This document shows, in pieces, positions 18,613 to 29,169 of a DNA stretch of 64,000 nt; position 1 is the stretch's first letter, and every line of letters begins with the position of its first letter. The stretch covers positions 62,001-126,000 of the forward strand of contig CANMVS010000014.1 of the NCBI GenBank assembly GCA_947501445.1. Reading direction: 5' to 3'. The notes below the pieces were generated by a model. It had not been told where the DNA came from and did not search any database. It worked only from the letters and a program-made list of their open reading frames with translations. A program made the translations under genes and the position numbers. The stretch is from an uncultured Rhizobiaceae group bacterium. Its GTDB lineage: Bacteria; Pseudomonadota; Alphaproteobacteria; Rhizobiales; Rhizobiaceae.

Positions 18613-21600
18613 TTGACTAACGACAATTCGGCGGCGACCGAAAAACAGCGTACAATCAACCTCCTGAAACATATGCAGGCGCGTCTTCAGGCTGCGGAAA
18701 ACCGAAATCGTGAACCCATCGCCGTAGTCGGCATTGGCTGTCGACTGCCCGGTAAGGTGCGACGTGCAGAGCACCTATGGCAGAATCTCAACAATGGTGT
18801 GGACAGCATTGAAGAAGTCCCGTCAACCCGTTGGGATGTCAGCGAATATTTTGATCCTGACCCGACCGCTGCAGGTAAAATGAACAGCCGCTGGGGCGGA
18901 TTTATTGATAACGTCGACATGTTTGACGCCGGATTTTTCGGCATTGCGCCACGCGAAGCCGTATCCATGGATCCACAGCAACGTCTGGCACTTGAGGTTG
19001 CCTGGCGCGCATTGGAGGATTCAGGCATCCCGCCCAGCAGTTTGCTCGGGACTAAAACAGGCGTGTTTTTGGGTGTTTGCACCGGGGACTATGCGCGAAT
19101 TGGCGACGCCAGCGGACAACACGGCGCGCTCGACACCTATTCGGGAACCGGCGGTTCCACGGGTGTGACCGCAGGTCGACTGTCCTATACACTGGGCCTG
19201 AATGGTCCCAGTCTTGTTGTGGATACGGCCTGCTCCTCCTCATTGGTTGCGACACATTTGGCGATTAACAGCCTGCGCACAGGCGAAAGCAGTCTTGCTT
19301 TGGCTGGTGGGGTAAATCTGGTCCTGCTGCCTGACGGAACAATAACGCTGTCAAAATTGCACATGTTGGCACCGGATGGCCGCTGCAAGTCCTTCGACAG
19401 TTCCGCTGACGGTTTTGTTCGCGGAGAAGGCTGTGGCATTCTGGTTCTTCAACGTCTTTCGGATGCAAAGAAGCAGGGCTCCAGAATACTTTGCGTCCTG
19501 TCCGGCAGTGCTGTCAACCAGGACGGGCGATCGTCCGGACTGACGGCACCCAGTGGCGTGGCGCAGGAGAAAGTTCTGCGCGAGGCGCTGGCAAATGCTC
19601 AGCATCAACCTGGCGATGTCGATTATATAGAAGCCCATGGTACAGGCACAGCGCTCGGTGACCCTATAGAGCTTGACGCCCTTCAAAATGTGTTTGGCGA
19701 CGACAGGGTAAATCAGCTGCTTACCGGCTCGGTCAAATCCAATATCGGCCATCTGGAAGCAGCAGCAGGAGTCGCAGGTCTCATAAAGGCCATCGGCGTT
19801 GTCAAAGACCGGCTTGTACCACCGACGCTTCACTTCAACACGTTGAGCCCCAATGTAACAAACGGCGCGCCATCGTTACGTATTGCCGCAGGATCCCAAC
19901 AACTGGACTCCCTATCACCAACCATTGCAGGTGTAAGCTCTTTCGGGTTTTCCGGAACAAATGCGCATATAATACTTGAATCTCCACCGCAATCGCCCCA
20001 CCCCGCTGTCACCGCAAATCCGATGCAGTTACTGGTGCTCTCCGGCCGAACAAAAGAGGCGGTCAGCACGATTGCCTCTCAGCTCGCCGCTGCATTGCCT
20101 CAGGACCTGTCTGACACAGCCTATACGCTCGCCACCGGGCGGGATCACTTCGATTTTCGTGTTGCCATTGTTGCGCATAATCGTGCTGAAGCGCTGGAAA
20201 AACTCGACAATATCTGCGCCAGGCGTGTTCAGCAGCCGCATATTGCATTGTTTGCCGGTGATGCGCCCGCCGGTACTGATCGTACGCAATGGCTGACTGA
20301 TCAGGCTCGCGCATTGGGTCGGCTTGGCCTGCCCATTCAAATTGCCATGTCGCATGATCAGGCAGAGGCAGAGATTTTATGCAAACATCAATCGGCATTG
20401 CCGGTCTCGACGCAGACGCCGGGTGTGCAGGAAACAGTGGCTGCTTATGCAATCAACCTGATTCTGGTTATAGGAACTGATACCGAACAGCGCCTGCGCG
20501 CCATCGCACCGCACACTGAAACAATGGCACTCTTTCCGCCACATCTGGAAAGTGCTCTGCACATAGCGCAACTACATGCAGAACTCTATCAACGTGGGGC
20601 TTCGATAGACTGGAAGCACTACTATCGTGATGCATCGTGCCGTCTGGTAACTGTCCCTGGTCATCCATTTGACCGCAAATCCTATTGGCGTGATGGATCT
20701 GGCACACGTGTCGGGTCATCGCATCCACTCGTGGGTAGCCGAACTGATCTGGGCAATGACGGGTGGGTCTTTCGAAAAACGATCGACAGGGCAGACAAAA
20801 CCCATTTGGGCCAGCACCGCATCAACGGATCAATTGTGGCATCAGCCGCCGCTCTGTTGGAAGCTGCCGCCTCGGCCGCGCGGTCCTGTGGATATCAACC
20901 CGCACTGCGTGATGTTGTTTTTGAGCGCCCTCTGGTGCTGGATGAACCATGCGACCTGCTTATCGAAATCAGCCAACACAATGTGATCATTGCCAGCAGA
21001 ACTGACGGTGACAGCAAGAATATTCGCCACTTTCAGGCCCGCCTGGGCGATGCAGACTTCGAGACCTCACTGCCAGAGATGAACGAAGGCACACCAGTAT
21101 CGGCAGACGCAATTTATGATCGCTTTGAAGATGGGGGCATCCTCTATGGCCCCGAATACAGACGCCTGCTTGAAGCACACCAGCGGGACAATCGTGCCCG
21201 AACGCGTATTGGCGGGATAGACCACGCCGCATACATCCTTCATCCGGCAGCATTGGATTGCGCACTGCAATCAATTGCGGTGATCACAATGGATCAAAGC
21301 GGTCCCATGCGCATTCCGGCTTCCTGCACCAATGTCTGGTTCTCGGGACAGCCAACTGACGGTGACATCGATATTGACGTCCAGCTCATCACTGATGCAG
21401 CAGATCAACGACATGCCGATATTGCAGCCCATGACAGGCTGGGGCGGCCAATCTTCCGACTGGCAGGACTGCATCTGTCTGAGTTTACACCCGCTGAATC
21501 CTGGAAAACCTATCTCTATGAACGCCAGTGGCTTGCCCGCTCCCTGCCTCGCAACGCCAGCGAGATAGTCAATATTGTCAGCGTCTCGACAGCACAGCGC

Positions 21601-24600
21601 ATTGCCGAGCGCAATCTGGCATCACTTGTTGATCTGGGGCGCGCATTGGATGATCTTGCTGCCTATTTTGCCGACAGAACCATTGAGTCCATATCATTTG
21701 ACCATGTCGCACTCGAGCACAGGCAATTTTACAAACTGCTTACAGGCTGGTCACGCAGTACAATCACTGACCCGACCCATCAAATAGAGACATTGCGATC
21801 ACGCTTTCCGGATAGTGAGACGGAGATAGATCTGCTGGTTCGTTGCGGCACAGCCTTGCCACAAATCCTTCAGGGAACCGGTAATCCACTGGAACTGGTC
21901 TTTTCCGATGCGGGTAATGCGGCAATCTATGCCGATCCCCCTGTCTCACGTCTGCTCAATGAAGCCGTTGCACAGGCTGTTGCCGCAGCTCTCCCGGCAG
22001 ATGGTCCGGTGCGCATTCTGGAGGTCGGTGCAGGAACCGGCGGCACTACCAATACCATCCTCGACACCCTGCCTGATGATCGCATGGCGCTATATTGCTT
22101 TACTGATATTGCTCCGAGCCTGGTGGCCAGAGCACAAAAGCAATATGCGCAGAAACCTTGGCTGGAAGCCATGGTTTTGGATATTGAATCTGAAAACAAC
22201 TTTCCTGAAATCTCCGGTTCATTTGATATTGTCATTGCAGCAAATGTTCTTCATGCCACCCGTGATCTGTCGAAGACCCTCAAAGGGCTGAATGACAAAT
22301 TGCGACCGGGCGGGACGCTTGTTGCTCTGGAAGGCGTTGGTCAGCAGGGTTGGATCGACCTTGTATTCGGTATGACGAAAGGCTGGTGGGCGTTCGATGA
22401 TGCCAATTTGCGCGGCAACCACCCTATGCCCGAGAGGCAAAACTGGTCGCAATTGCTGGAAGAGACAGGCTTCAGCGCAACGCTATCTGCAGAGGATGAA
22501 AGCGGTCTGCTGGATCGGCAATCCATTATCGTGGGCCATAAAACTGCACCGAAAGACTGGCTTGTTGTTGCTGATGAAAGCGATCTTTCATCGGCTTTGG
22601 AAATGGAGCTGGGCGCTGCTCGCAGCCCGTACCACAACCCACTGCCGGCGCTGCATCGCAATGGCATTGTTGTTGTGGTGCCGCAATGCCAAACTGATAA
22701 TCATGCTACAGCAGTTCAAGAACTTGCCGCCTTTCTTGATCACCTGCGCACCCTGGCGATTGGTCTGACGCAACATTCTCAGGAACTGGTGCTGGTTACA
22801 CAAAATGCTTTTGCCGGTCAGATCTCGGCTGCCGGTGCGTGGGGGCTTGGGCGCGCGATCAGCGCAGAATATCCAGACCTGCATCTTCGTACCGTGGACA
22901 TTGACATCGAAGCATCTTCCTCAATGGCGGCCCGCGCACTGACAGCAGAAATTCTCCACGGTGCCGGTGATGATCAGGTTCTGTTATCAGCAGACGGTCG
23001 CAAAGTGGCCCGCCTGGCACAAGTTTCAAACGACGCCCCACCGACACAACCAGCCAGTCTCACAATTGATCCCGAGGGTCTGCACGTCGTGACCGGCGGT
23101 TTTGGCGGCCTGGGCATTGCTTCTGCGCAGAAACTGGTCTCGCTTGGCGCACGCAAACTGTTACTCATCGGTCGTTCGCCGCCATCTTCCGCCGCACAAG
23201 AGAAAATCAACCTGCTGACTGCGCAGGGCGTCAGTGTCTTTTGTGACGTCGCAGATGTGACGGATAAAGAAGCGCTTGAGCGAATTTTCAAACGCCTGTC
23301 TCAGCGCGTGGCTGGTGTTGTCCACTGTGCAGGAACGCTTGATGATCATGCTCTCGTGCAACTGAGTACCGAAAATTTTGTCACGACCATGGCTCCAAAG
23401 ATTGGCGGCTGTTTCAACCTTGAAGCCTATAGCGACAAGGCAGACTACTTTATCGCCTATTCCTCGGCAATCAGCCTCGTAGGCACAGCAGGACAGGCCA
23501 ATCACATCGCTGCTAGCGCCATGCTTGATGCCTTTGTCGAACAACGTCGGCGCGCCGGATTGCATGCGACCAGCCTCGCATTTGGTGCGTGGCGTGATGT
23601 TGGATCAGCCTCATCTTCAGACCTGGCCGAGCGGATGCGGCGATCGGGGCTCGGAACAATTGCACCCGATGAGGGATTATCCGTTCTGCAGTGGGCGTTG
23701 ACAGATCAGCGACCAGCCATGACTGCTGTCCTGCCAATTGACCGACCGGCGCTGGCATCAAATGCAGCAGACCGTCTCCCCGCCATTTTTCGATCTGTCA
23801 TGAGCCCGTGGCCGCAGGCAATGGCGAAACGGCCTGTCTTGGCGCAGACACCATCAGAACCGGTTGAAAATGCCCTCCAGGCCATCCTGCAGGAAGCAGC
23901 GATGATCATGGCGGCAGAAGGTCCGTCAGCGATCGATGCGCGACGCACTCTTTTTGTTCAGGGGTTTGACTCGCTCATGGCCGTCGAATTGCGCAACAAA
24001 TTGCAAGTTTTGTATGGCAAATCCTTCCCGTCAACACTCCTGTTTGACTATCCGGCACCCGTGGATCTGGCAGCATTCCTGGATGACAAACCGCGACAAT
24101 CACAAGCCGCCGACCTAACAGAACCAACCCGCTCACACGACATTGCCATTGTTGGTATGGCGTGTCGTTTTCCTGGTGGAGCCAATGACACTGAGGCCTT
24201 TTGGTCTTTGCTCAAACAGGGGTTTGACGGTGTGCGTAGCTGGCCTGAAGACCGACCGGCAAATGGCACCCCGAACAAAAAACCCGGCCCCGCAGCCTAT
24301 ATTGATGATGTTGCAGCCTTTGATGCCGGTTTCTTCAAGATATCGCCACGTGAGGCGGTTTCCATGGACCCGCAACAGCGCATATTGCTGGAGACAAGCT
24401 GGCACGCGCTGGAAAATGCCGGCATAGCCGCAGATCGCCTTGCCGGGACACCAACGGGTGTTTTTGTTGGTCTTTGCAACAATGATTACGCCCAGTTAAC
24501 GGCAGAAGCTGGCGGCATCGACGCCTGGTCCGGCACTGGCGGCGCGCCCAGCGTTGCGGCAGGAAGGCTTGCCTATGTTCTTGGGCTGGAGGGGCCTGCC

Positions 24601-27600
24601 CTGGTGGTTGATACAGCCTGCTCATCGTCTCTCGTCGCAATTCATCTGGCTGGCCAGGCATTGCTGGATGGCGATTGCGATACGGCTCTGGCCTGTGGAG
24701 CAAACCTTATACTGACACCGTCGACGACCGACGCCCTGGATGAATTGAACATGCTGTCACCAGATGGTCGCTGCAAGGCGTTCGACGCTCATGCTGATGG
24801 ATTTGGGCGCGGTGAAGGTGTCGGCGTGCTTGTCCTCAAGCGCCTTGCCCAGGCACAGGCTGACGGAGACTCAATTCTGGCAACCATCCGTGCCGTTGCG
24901 GTCAATCAGGATGGGCGATCATCAAGCCTTACAGCACCCAGCGGCAAGTCTCAGGCTGCACTGATACGCAATGCTCTGACCCGGTGTGATCTAACGCCGA
25001 ACGATATTGACTATATTGAAGCCCATGGAACCGGGACGGCCCTGGGCGACCCCATAGAAATGAATGTCCTGAAAGATGTTTTCGGAACGGATCGTGCGGC
25101 AGATCACCCGCTTGTTGTCGGTGCCGTAAAAAGCAATGTCGCCCACCTTGAAGCGGCCGCTGGCATGGCCGGGGTCATCAAGACAGTGCTTGCACTGGGC
25201 AAGCATGAAATTCCCGGGAACATGCATTTTGATGCACTCAACCCTCACATAGATCTGGCAGGCCAATCCATATTATTGCCAACCGATACCTGTGACTGGC
25301 CACAGGTCGATCATCGCCCGAGGCGCGCTGGTGTCAGTTCGTTTGGCTTTTCAGGCACCAATGTCCACATGATATTGCAGGAAGCACCTGTATCGACACT
25401 GCCAGCAAATACCGGCGACGAGAACCAACCGCAATTACTGATCATATCAGCCGCGACTTCAGATGCTGCAAAACGTCTCGCAACACAGCTGAGTGATTTT
25501 CTTGGCACCTGCAATGACGGTGATCTCGGTGCCATCGCAAATACACTAATGACAGGTCGCAGCCAGTTGGAATGGCGTATTGCAGTGGTCGCTGAAAATG
25601 CGCTCGATGCAGCAACTGCACTCCTGTCAGCGGAGCCAGTGAATGTTGAATTGGATATGGCGAATGCCGGCTTGGTGGATCTGAGCGAGAACCACACCCT
25701 TGAAGAATTTGCAAGGATGTTTCTGCGCGGTACAAGGCTGACAGCACCGGCGCATCCGACGCGATCATCGATAGATCTTCCTCTCTACCCATTTGACCGG
25801 ACACCTTACTGGTTCACACCCAGGGCAAAGCTAAATCACCCTTTACCGATTGCCGGGGAACACCCGCTGCTTGGACACAAACAACGGGTACCAGGGAACA
25901 AGCGCTGGTTTGAGGCAGATATTTCAGCACGTGAACCCGCATGGCTAGGTGATCATCAGGTTGACGACAAGCCGGTGCTTCCTGCAGCAGCGATGATTGA
26001 AATGATGATTTGCGCGGCGGGTGATGCTGTAAGGGCACTTGGCGATATTGAATTTGACAGGTTGCTCGATGTCAGCGAGCCCACGGTACTGCACACGGCG
26101 AGTGACGGCGCAGACATCCGTCTGCACGCGACCGCAGCAGACGACAGTTGGTCACAAATTGCCAGAGCACAGATTCTGACAGATGATGAACCCGCTCCAA
26201 TGCCGGCCCGCAATGAGGCGGATACACCGGTGGAGAAGGCCTATCCGAATTCAGTCCCGGTTGAGACCTATTATGCGGACTTCAAATCACAGGGTTTGAA
26301 TTACGGCCCATCATTCCAGGCGATCCGCAGCCTTCGGTATGGCAATGGTGTGGCGCGCGCCGAGCTGAAACTGCCTGAAACGCTGGACGGCAGCCCCTAT
26401 TGCATACATCCGGTTCTCCTGGACGCAGCTTTCCAGAGCATTGGAGCAGCTGCCTATGGCATGGACATTTCGGGCAGTGGATATCGCCCGACGGGCATCA
26501 GACGAATGTTTTTACACGTACCGGCTGGTGATACGCTTGTCGCCACATGCCACCTTGAGACAAAAGACAGCGGCGATTTGAGCGCTGACATACAATTGCA
26601 CAATACCGATGGCACGTCTGTCGCAGCAATCGATGGTTTGCTGATGAAGCCAACGCAACAGCGCAAAAGCGGCATGGCAAGGATTTACGATCTTCAATGG
26701 GAAAAAACGCCTCAAACCAAAAAACAGAACGCGCAGGAGACTCTGGTTCATCGGGTAGAACGCGGCCTTGATCCGGGCGAAGCGGTCAGCACATTGCTGC
26801 AGCGGATCCAGCCCGTTCTGGAGGCAGGTCAGGCGACACAACTCATTGTCATAACCCAGGGCGCTGAAACATTGCCGGGTGACAGTTTCGAAGCGGATAT
26901 TGCGGGCGCTGCTGTCGGCGGTTTCTGCGCAACGCTTGCGCTTGAACACCCCGAGCTGGGTTTGGTTGTCATTGACGGCATTCCCAATGAAGCCATCGCG
27001 CCTGATGCCTGTCCGCAAAAGCCGGGCCATTATGCCTATCGTTCGCAAGCCTTCCTGCGGCGAAAACTGGTACCCAGACAGACCCCTGTCACAACACTTC
27101 AACGACTGACCCCGCCGAAATCCGGCCGTCTGCGGGACCTGCAATTTGACCAGACGCATGCCACACCGCCCGGCCCCGGTGAAATTGCAATCAAAGTGGT
27201 TGCCGCAGGGCTGAATTTTCGCGACATCATGAATGTGATGGGCACCTACCCGGGCGACGCCGGCGCTTTGGGCGGCGAATGCGCAGGCTTTGTCGAGGCT
27301 GTTGGTGATGGTATGGAGGCACTGCTGCCTGGTACACCCGTTATGGCGATAACCCCCGGCTGCCACGCCACACAAGCACTTGCCAAAACCGAGCTCACAT
27401 GGCCGCTGCCTTCCGGTTGGAGTTTCGAGGAAGCGGCAACGGCGCCTACGGTCTATCTCAGTGCCCTGGCCCTGCGCGACACAGCGCATATTGACACCAA
27501 CAGCACTGTCCTTATTCACGCGGCGGCCGGCGGTGTCGGTCAGGCTGCCATTGGTCTTGCCAGGGCCGCTGGTGCACGCATCCTTGCAACCGCCGGCAAT

Positions 27601-29169
27601 GAGGAAAAACGCGCCCATTTGAAGGCCCAGGGTGTCGAATGGGTCTTTGATTCCAGATCAGCAGATTTTGCTCACGATGTTCAAAATTCGACGGACGGGG
27701 CTGGCGTTGATATTGTCCTCAACAGCCTGTCCGGTGAACTGATCCAGGCAGGATTCGATGTAGTGAAATCAGGCGGATACTTCCTTGAACTTGGCAAAGC
27801 CGGCGTCTGGGACAATGAGCAGGCGGCGGCCTACCGACCCGATGTTCACTACAGGCGCATCGTGCTGGATGATGAGATAATTGGTGATCCGGATGCCGTT
27901 GGCATTCGCTGGCAACAATTGGCAACTGAATTTGCCACCGGCGAACTTCCGCGATTGCCTGTCCGGTCATTTGCCTTTAATGCCCCGCAGGAGGCCTACC
28001 GATATATGCAGGAAGCCCGGCAGATAGGCCGGATTGCCCTGTCGCAAAACCTGCTGGACCCAAACGCTGCCTACATCGTCACCGGTGGAACCGGCGCTCT
28101 TGGCCTTTGCGTTGCCCGTCATCTGGCAGAACGCGGCGCGCGCCGGCTCATTCTTGTGTCCCGGGGCCTTCGGTCTCCGGATACCGAAGCGCTAAAGCGA
28201 TTGGAGCGCATGGGTGTTGAACTTGAAATGCCGCATGTGGACCTGACAGACGCAGACGCTGTGAACGCCTTGGCAAGGCAGACCGAAGGGCCGGTGCGCG
28301 GAATCATCCACACGGCGGGTATTCTGGATGATGGTGTCATAACAGGCATGAACAGCGCTCAGATCACAAACGTCATGAACGCAAAGGTTCAAAGCGCAAT
28401 CCATCTGGATCAGGCTTTGACAGGTTCAACGCTTGATTTTTTCATTCTGTTTTCTTCTGCCGCTGGCCTGCTGGGTTCTGCAGGTCAGGCGAATTACAGT
28501 GCCGCCAATGCAGCCCTTGACGCATTCGCACGTGCGCGGCGCAATGCGGGGCTGCCGTTTGCGGCAATTGACTGGGGTGCCTGGCAAACCGGCATGGCAG
28601 CGACGTTTGAAGGCCCGGCTATGGATGAGGCGACGGCGCTTGTCGCCTTTGATCAGGTTCTCGAAAACCCAACGGCAAATGTTGTTGTTCTCCCTGATAC
28701 CCTTGGGTTCTCGGTTGACGATGCCAAAGCTCACATCGCTGCCGCACAACTTGGCGAAGCACTGGATGAGGCAGCCCCCGGCGAATGGCTGATGATCATC
28801 AGACGGGCGATACTGAAGATTGTCAGCGAAGATATGAACATTCCGCAATCAGATATCTCTGCGCGTCGCCCTTTGAAGGATTACGGGCTGGACAGCCTGC
28901 TTGCCGTGCAATTGCGCAACGGTCTTTCTGCCCTTGTTGGAAAACCGATGCCTGCCGGACTACTGTACGATCACCCTACCATTGCCGCTCTTGGCATGTT
29001 TCTTCTCAGCCAAATCCGACCGGATTCATCTGAATTGCATCAGGAAGAAATATCAAGCAGCAAGGCAATAACCAAGGCTGCAACCGAATCATCTGCCCAA
29101 CAGGCAACTGATGGTGAAACGGATAGCGCAGCATTGTTGCTGAAGGAACTTGAACTTGCCGGATATTGA
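18613..29169 (+). CDS. PKS-3: two-module type I polyketide synthase without acyltransferases (3518 aa)
   Basis: The start is TTG 18613 after AGGGTGGAA, which keeps the N-terminal docking helix (QRTINLLKHMQARLQAAEN). Module 1: KS (34-460, Cys207 in DTACSSSL), a shrunken AT remnant without GHSxG (about 475-695, ending PGHPFDRKSYW), DH (His735 in HRINGSIVAS, Asp882 in LDCALQ), C-methyltransferase (EVGAGTGGTT near 1135), KR (GGFGGLG 1492; the Tyr position is His1631 in NHIAAS), ACP (GFDSL, Ser1787). Module 2: KS (1842-2260, Cys2003; second His in KSNVAHLEA), linker with the AT core missing (ending PLYPFDRTPYW), DH (His2448 in HQVDDKPVLP, Asp2604), ER (about 2832-3143, HAAAGGVG and ELGKAG), KR (GGTGALG, LDDG, Tyr3295 in YSAAN), ACP (Ser3428) and a short C-terminal docking tail. 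Module 2 looks fully reducing; module 1 should yield an alpha-methyl unit. Extender loading must come from another AT. Confidence 0.95.
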   Translation: MTNDNSAATEKQRTINLLKHMQARLQAAENRNREPIAVVGIGCRLPGKVRRAEHLWQNLNNGVDSIEEVPSTRWDVSEYFDPDPTAAGKMNSRWGGFIDNVDMFDAGFFGIAPREAVSMDPQQRLALEVAWRALEDSGIPPSSLLGTKTGVFLGVCTGDYARIGDASGQHGALDTYSGTGGSTGVTAGRLSYTLGLNGPSLVVDTACSSSLVATHLAINSLRTGESSLALAGGVNLVLLPDGTITLSKLHMLAPDGRCKSFDSSADGFVRGEGCGILVLQRLSDAKKQGSRILCVLSGSAVNQDGRSSGLTAPSGVAQEKVLREALANAQHQPGDVDYIEAHGTGTALGDPIELDALQNVFGDDRVNQLLTGSVKSNIGHLEAAAGVAGLIKAIGVVKDRLVPPTLHFNTLSPNVTNGAPSLRIAAGSQQLDSLSPTIAGVSSFGFSGTNAHIILESPPQSPHPAVTANPMQLLVLSGRTKEAVSTIASQLAAALPQDLSDTAYTLATGRDHFDFRVAIVAHNRAEALEKLDNICARRVQQPHIALFAGDAPAGTDRTQWLTDQARALGRLGLPIQIAMSHDQAEAEILCKHQSALPVSTQTPGVQETVAAYAINLILVIGTDTEQRLRAIAPHTETMALFPPHLESALHIAQLHAELYQRGASIDWKHYYRDASCRLVTVPGHPFDRKSYWRDGSGTRVGSSHPLVGSRTDLGNDGWVFRKTIDRADKTHLGQHRINGSIVASAAALLEAAASAARSCGYQPALRDVVFERPLVLDEPCDLLIEISQHNVIIASRTDGDSKNIRHFQARLGDADFETSLPEMNEGTPVSADAIYDRFEDGGILYGPEYRRLLEAHQRDNRARTRIGGIDHAAYILHPAALDCALQSIAVITMDQSGPMRIPASCTNVWFSGQPTDGDIDIDVQLITDAADQRHADIAAHDRLGRPIFRLAGLHLSEFTPAESWKTYLYERQWLARSLPRNASEIVNIVSVSTAQRIAERNLASLVDLGRALDDLAAYFADRTIESISFDHVALEHRQFYKLLTGWSRSTITDPTHQIETLRSRFPDSETEIDLLVRCGTALPQILQGTGNPLELVFSDAGNAAIYADPPVSRLLNEAVAQAVAAALPADGPVRILEVGAGTGGTTNTILDTLPDDRMALYCFTDIAPSLVARAQKQYAQKPWLEAMVLDIESENNFPEISGSFDIVIAANVLHATRDLSKTLKGLNDKLRPGGTLVALEGVGQQGWIDLVFGMTKGWWAFDDANLRGNHPMPERQNWSQLLEETGFSATLSAEDESGLLDRQSIIVGHKTAPKDWLVVADESDLSSALEMELGAARSPYHNPLPALHRNGIVVVVPQCQTDNHATAVQELAAFLDHLRTLAIGLTQHSQELVLVTQNAFAGQISAAGAWGLGRAISAEYPDLHLRTVDIDIEASSSMAARALTAEILHGAGDDQVLLSADGRKVARLAQVSNDAPPTQPASLTIDPEGLHVVTGGFGGLGIASAQKLVSLGARKLLLIGRSPPSSAAQEKINLLTAQGVSVFCDVADVTDKEALERIFKRLSQRVAGVVHCAGTLDDHALVQLSTENFVTTMAPKIGGCFNLEAYSDKADYFIAYSSAISLVGTAGQANHIAASAMLDAFVEQRRRAGLHATSLAFGAWRDVGSASSSDLAERMRRSGLGTIAPDEGLSVLQWALTDQRPAMTAVLPIDRPALASNAADRLPAIFRSVMSPWPQAMAKRPVLAQTPSEPVENALQAILQEAAMIMAAEGPSAIDARRTLFVQGFDSLMAVELRNKLQVLYGKSFPSTLLFDYPAPVDLAAFLDDKPRQSQAADLTEPTRSHDIAIVGMACRFPGGANDTEAFWSLLKQGFDGVRSWPEDRPANGTPNKKPGPAAYIDDVAAFDAGFFKISPREAVSMDPQQRILLETSWHALENAGIAADRLAGTPTGVFVGLCNNDYAQLTAEAGGIDAWSGTGGAPSVAAGRLAYVLGLEGPALVVDTACSSSLVAIHLAGQALLDGDCDTALACGANLILTPSTTDALDELNMLSPDGRCKAFDAHADGFGRGEGVGVLVLKRLAQAQADGDSILATIRAVAVNQDGRSSSLTAPSGKSQAALIRNALTRCDLTPNDIDYIEAHGTGTALGDPIEMNVLKDVFGTDRAADHPLVVGAVKSNVAHLEAAAGMAGVIKTVLALGKHEIPGNMHFDALNPHIDLAGQSILLPTDTCDWPQVDHRPRRAGVSSFGFSGTNVHMILQEAPVSTLPANTGDENQPQLLIISAATSDAAKRLATQLSDFLGTCNDGDLGAIANTLMTGRSQLEWRIAVVAENALDAATALLSAEPVNVELDMANAGLVDLSENHTLEEFARMFLRGTRLTAPAHPTRSSIDLPLYPFDRTPYWFTPRAKLNHPLPIAGEHPLLGHKQRVPGNKRWFEADISAREPAWLGDHQVDDKPVLPAAAMIEMMICAAGDAVRALGDIEFDRLLDVSEPTVLHTASDGADIRLHATAADDSWSQIARAQILTDDEPAPMPARNEADTPVEKAYPNSVPVETYYADFKSQGLNYGPSFQAIRSLRYGNGVARAELKLPETLDGSPYCIHPVLLDAAFQSIGAAAYGMDISGSGYRPTGIRRMFLHVPAGDTLVATCHLETKDSGDLSADIQLHNTDGTSVAAIDGLLMKPTQQRKSGMARIYDLQWEKTPQTKKQNAQETLVHRVERGLDPGEAVSTLLQRIQPVLEAGQATQLIVITQGAETLPGDSFEADIAGAAVGGFCATLALEHPELGLVVIDGIPNEAIAPDACPQKPGHYAYRSQAFLRRKLVPRQTPVTTLQRLTPPKSGRLRDLQFDQTHATPPGPGEIAIKVVAAGLNFRDIMNVMGTYPGDAGALGGECAGFVEAVGDGMEALLPGTPVMAITPGCHATQALAKTELTWPLPSGWSFEEAATAPTVYLSALALRDTAHIDTNSTVLIHAAAGGVGQAAIGLARAAGARILATAGNEEKRAHLKAQGVEWVFDSRSADFAHDVQNSTDGAGVDIVLNSLSGELIQAGFDVVKSGGYFLELGKAGVWDNEQAAAYRPDVHYRRIVLDDEIIGDPDAVGIRWQQLATEFATGELPRLPVRSFAFNAPQEAYRYMQEARQIGRIALSQNLLDPNAAYIVTGGTGALGLCVARHLAERGARRLILVSRGLRSPDTEALKRLERMGVELEMPHVDLTDADAVNALARQTEGPVRGIIHTAGILDDGVITGMNSAQITNVMNAKVQSAIHLDQALTGSTLDFFILFSSAAGLLGSAGQANYSAANAALDAFARARRNAGLPFAAIDWGAWQTGMAATFEGPAMDEATALVAFDQVLENPTANVVVLPDTLGFSVDDAKAHIAAAQLGEALDEAAPGEWLMIIRRAILKIVSEDMNIPQSDISARRPLKDYGLDSLLAVQLRNGLSALVGKPMPAGLLYDHPTIAALGMFLLSQIRPDSSELHQEEISSSKAITKAATESSAQQATDGETDSAALLLKELELAGY

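Noticed and set aside
20716-21510. Dead DH in PKS-3 module 1 because the motif ends HRINGSIVAS instead of P
   Set aside because: The catalytic His and the Asp/Gln of LDCALQ are present; a Pro-to-Ser change alone does not show inactivity.
26512-27618. Long minus-strand frame (368 codons) inside PKS-3
   Set aside because: Antisense to a conserved ER and linker region; product is Cys/Arg-rich without domains, a usual shadow of strong codon bias.
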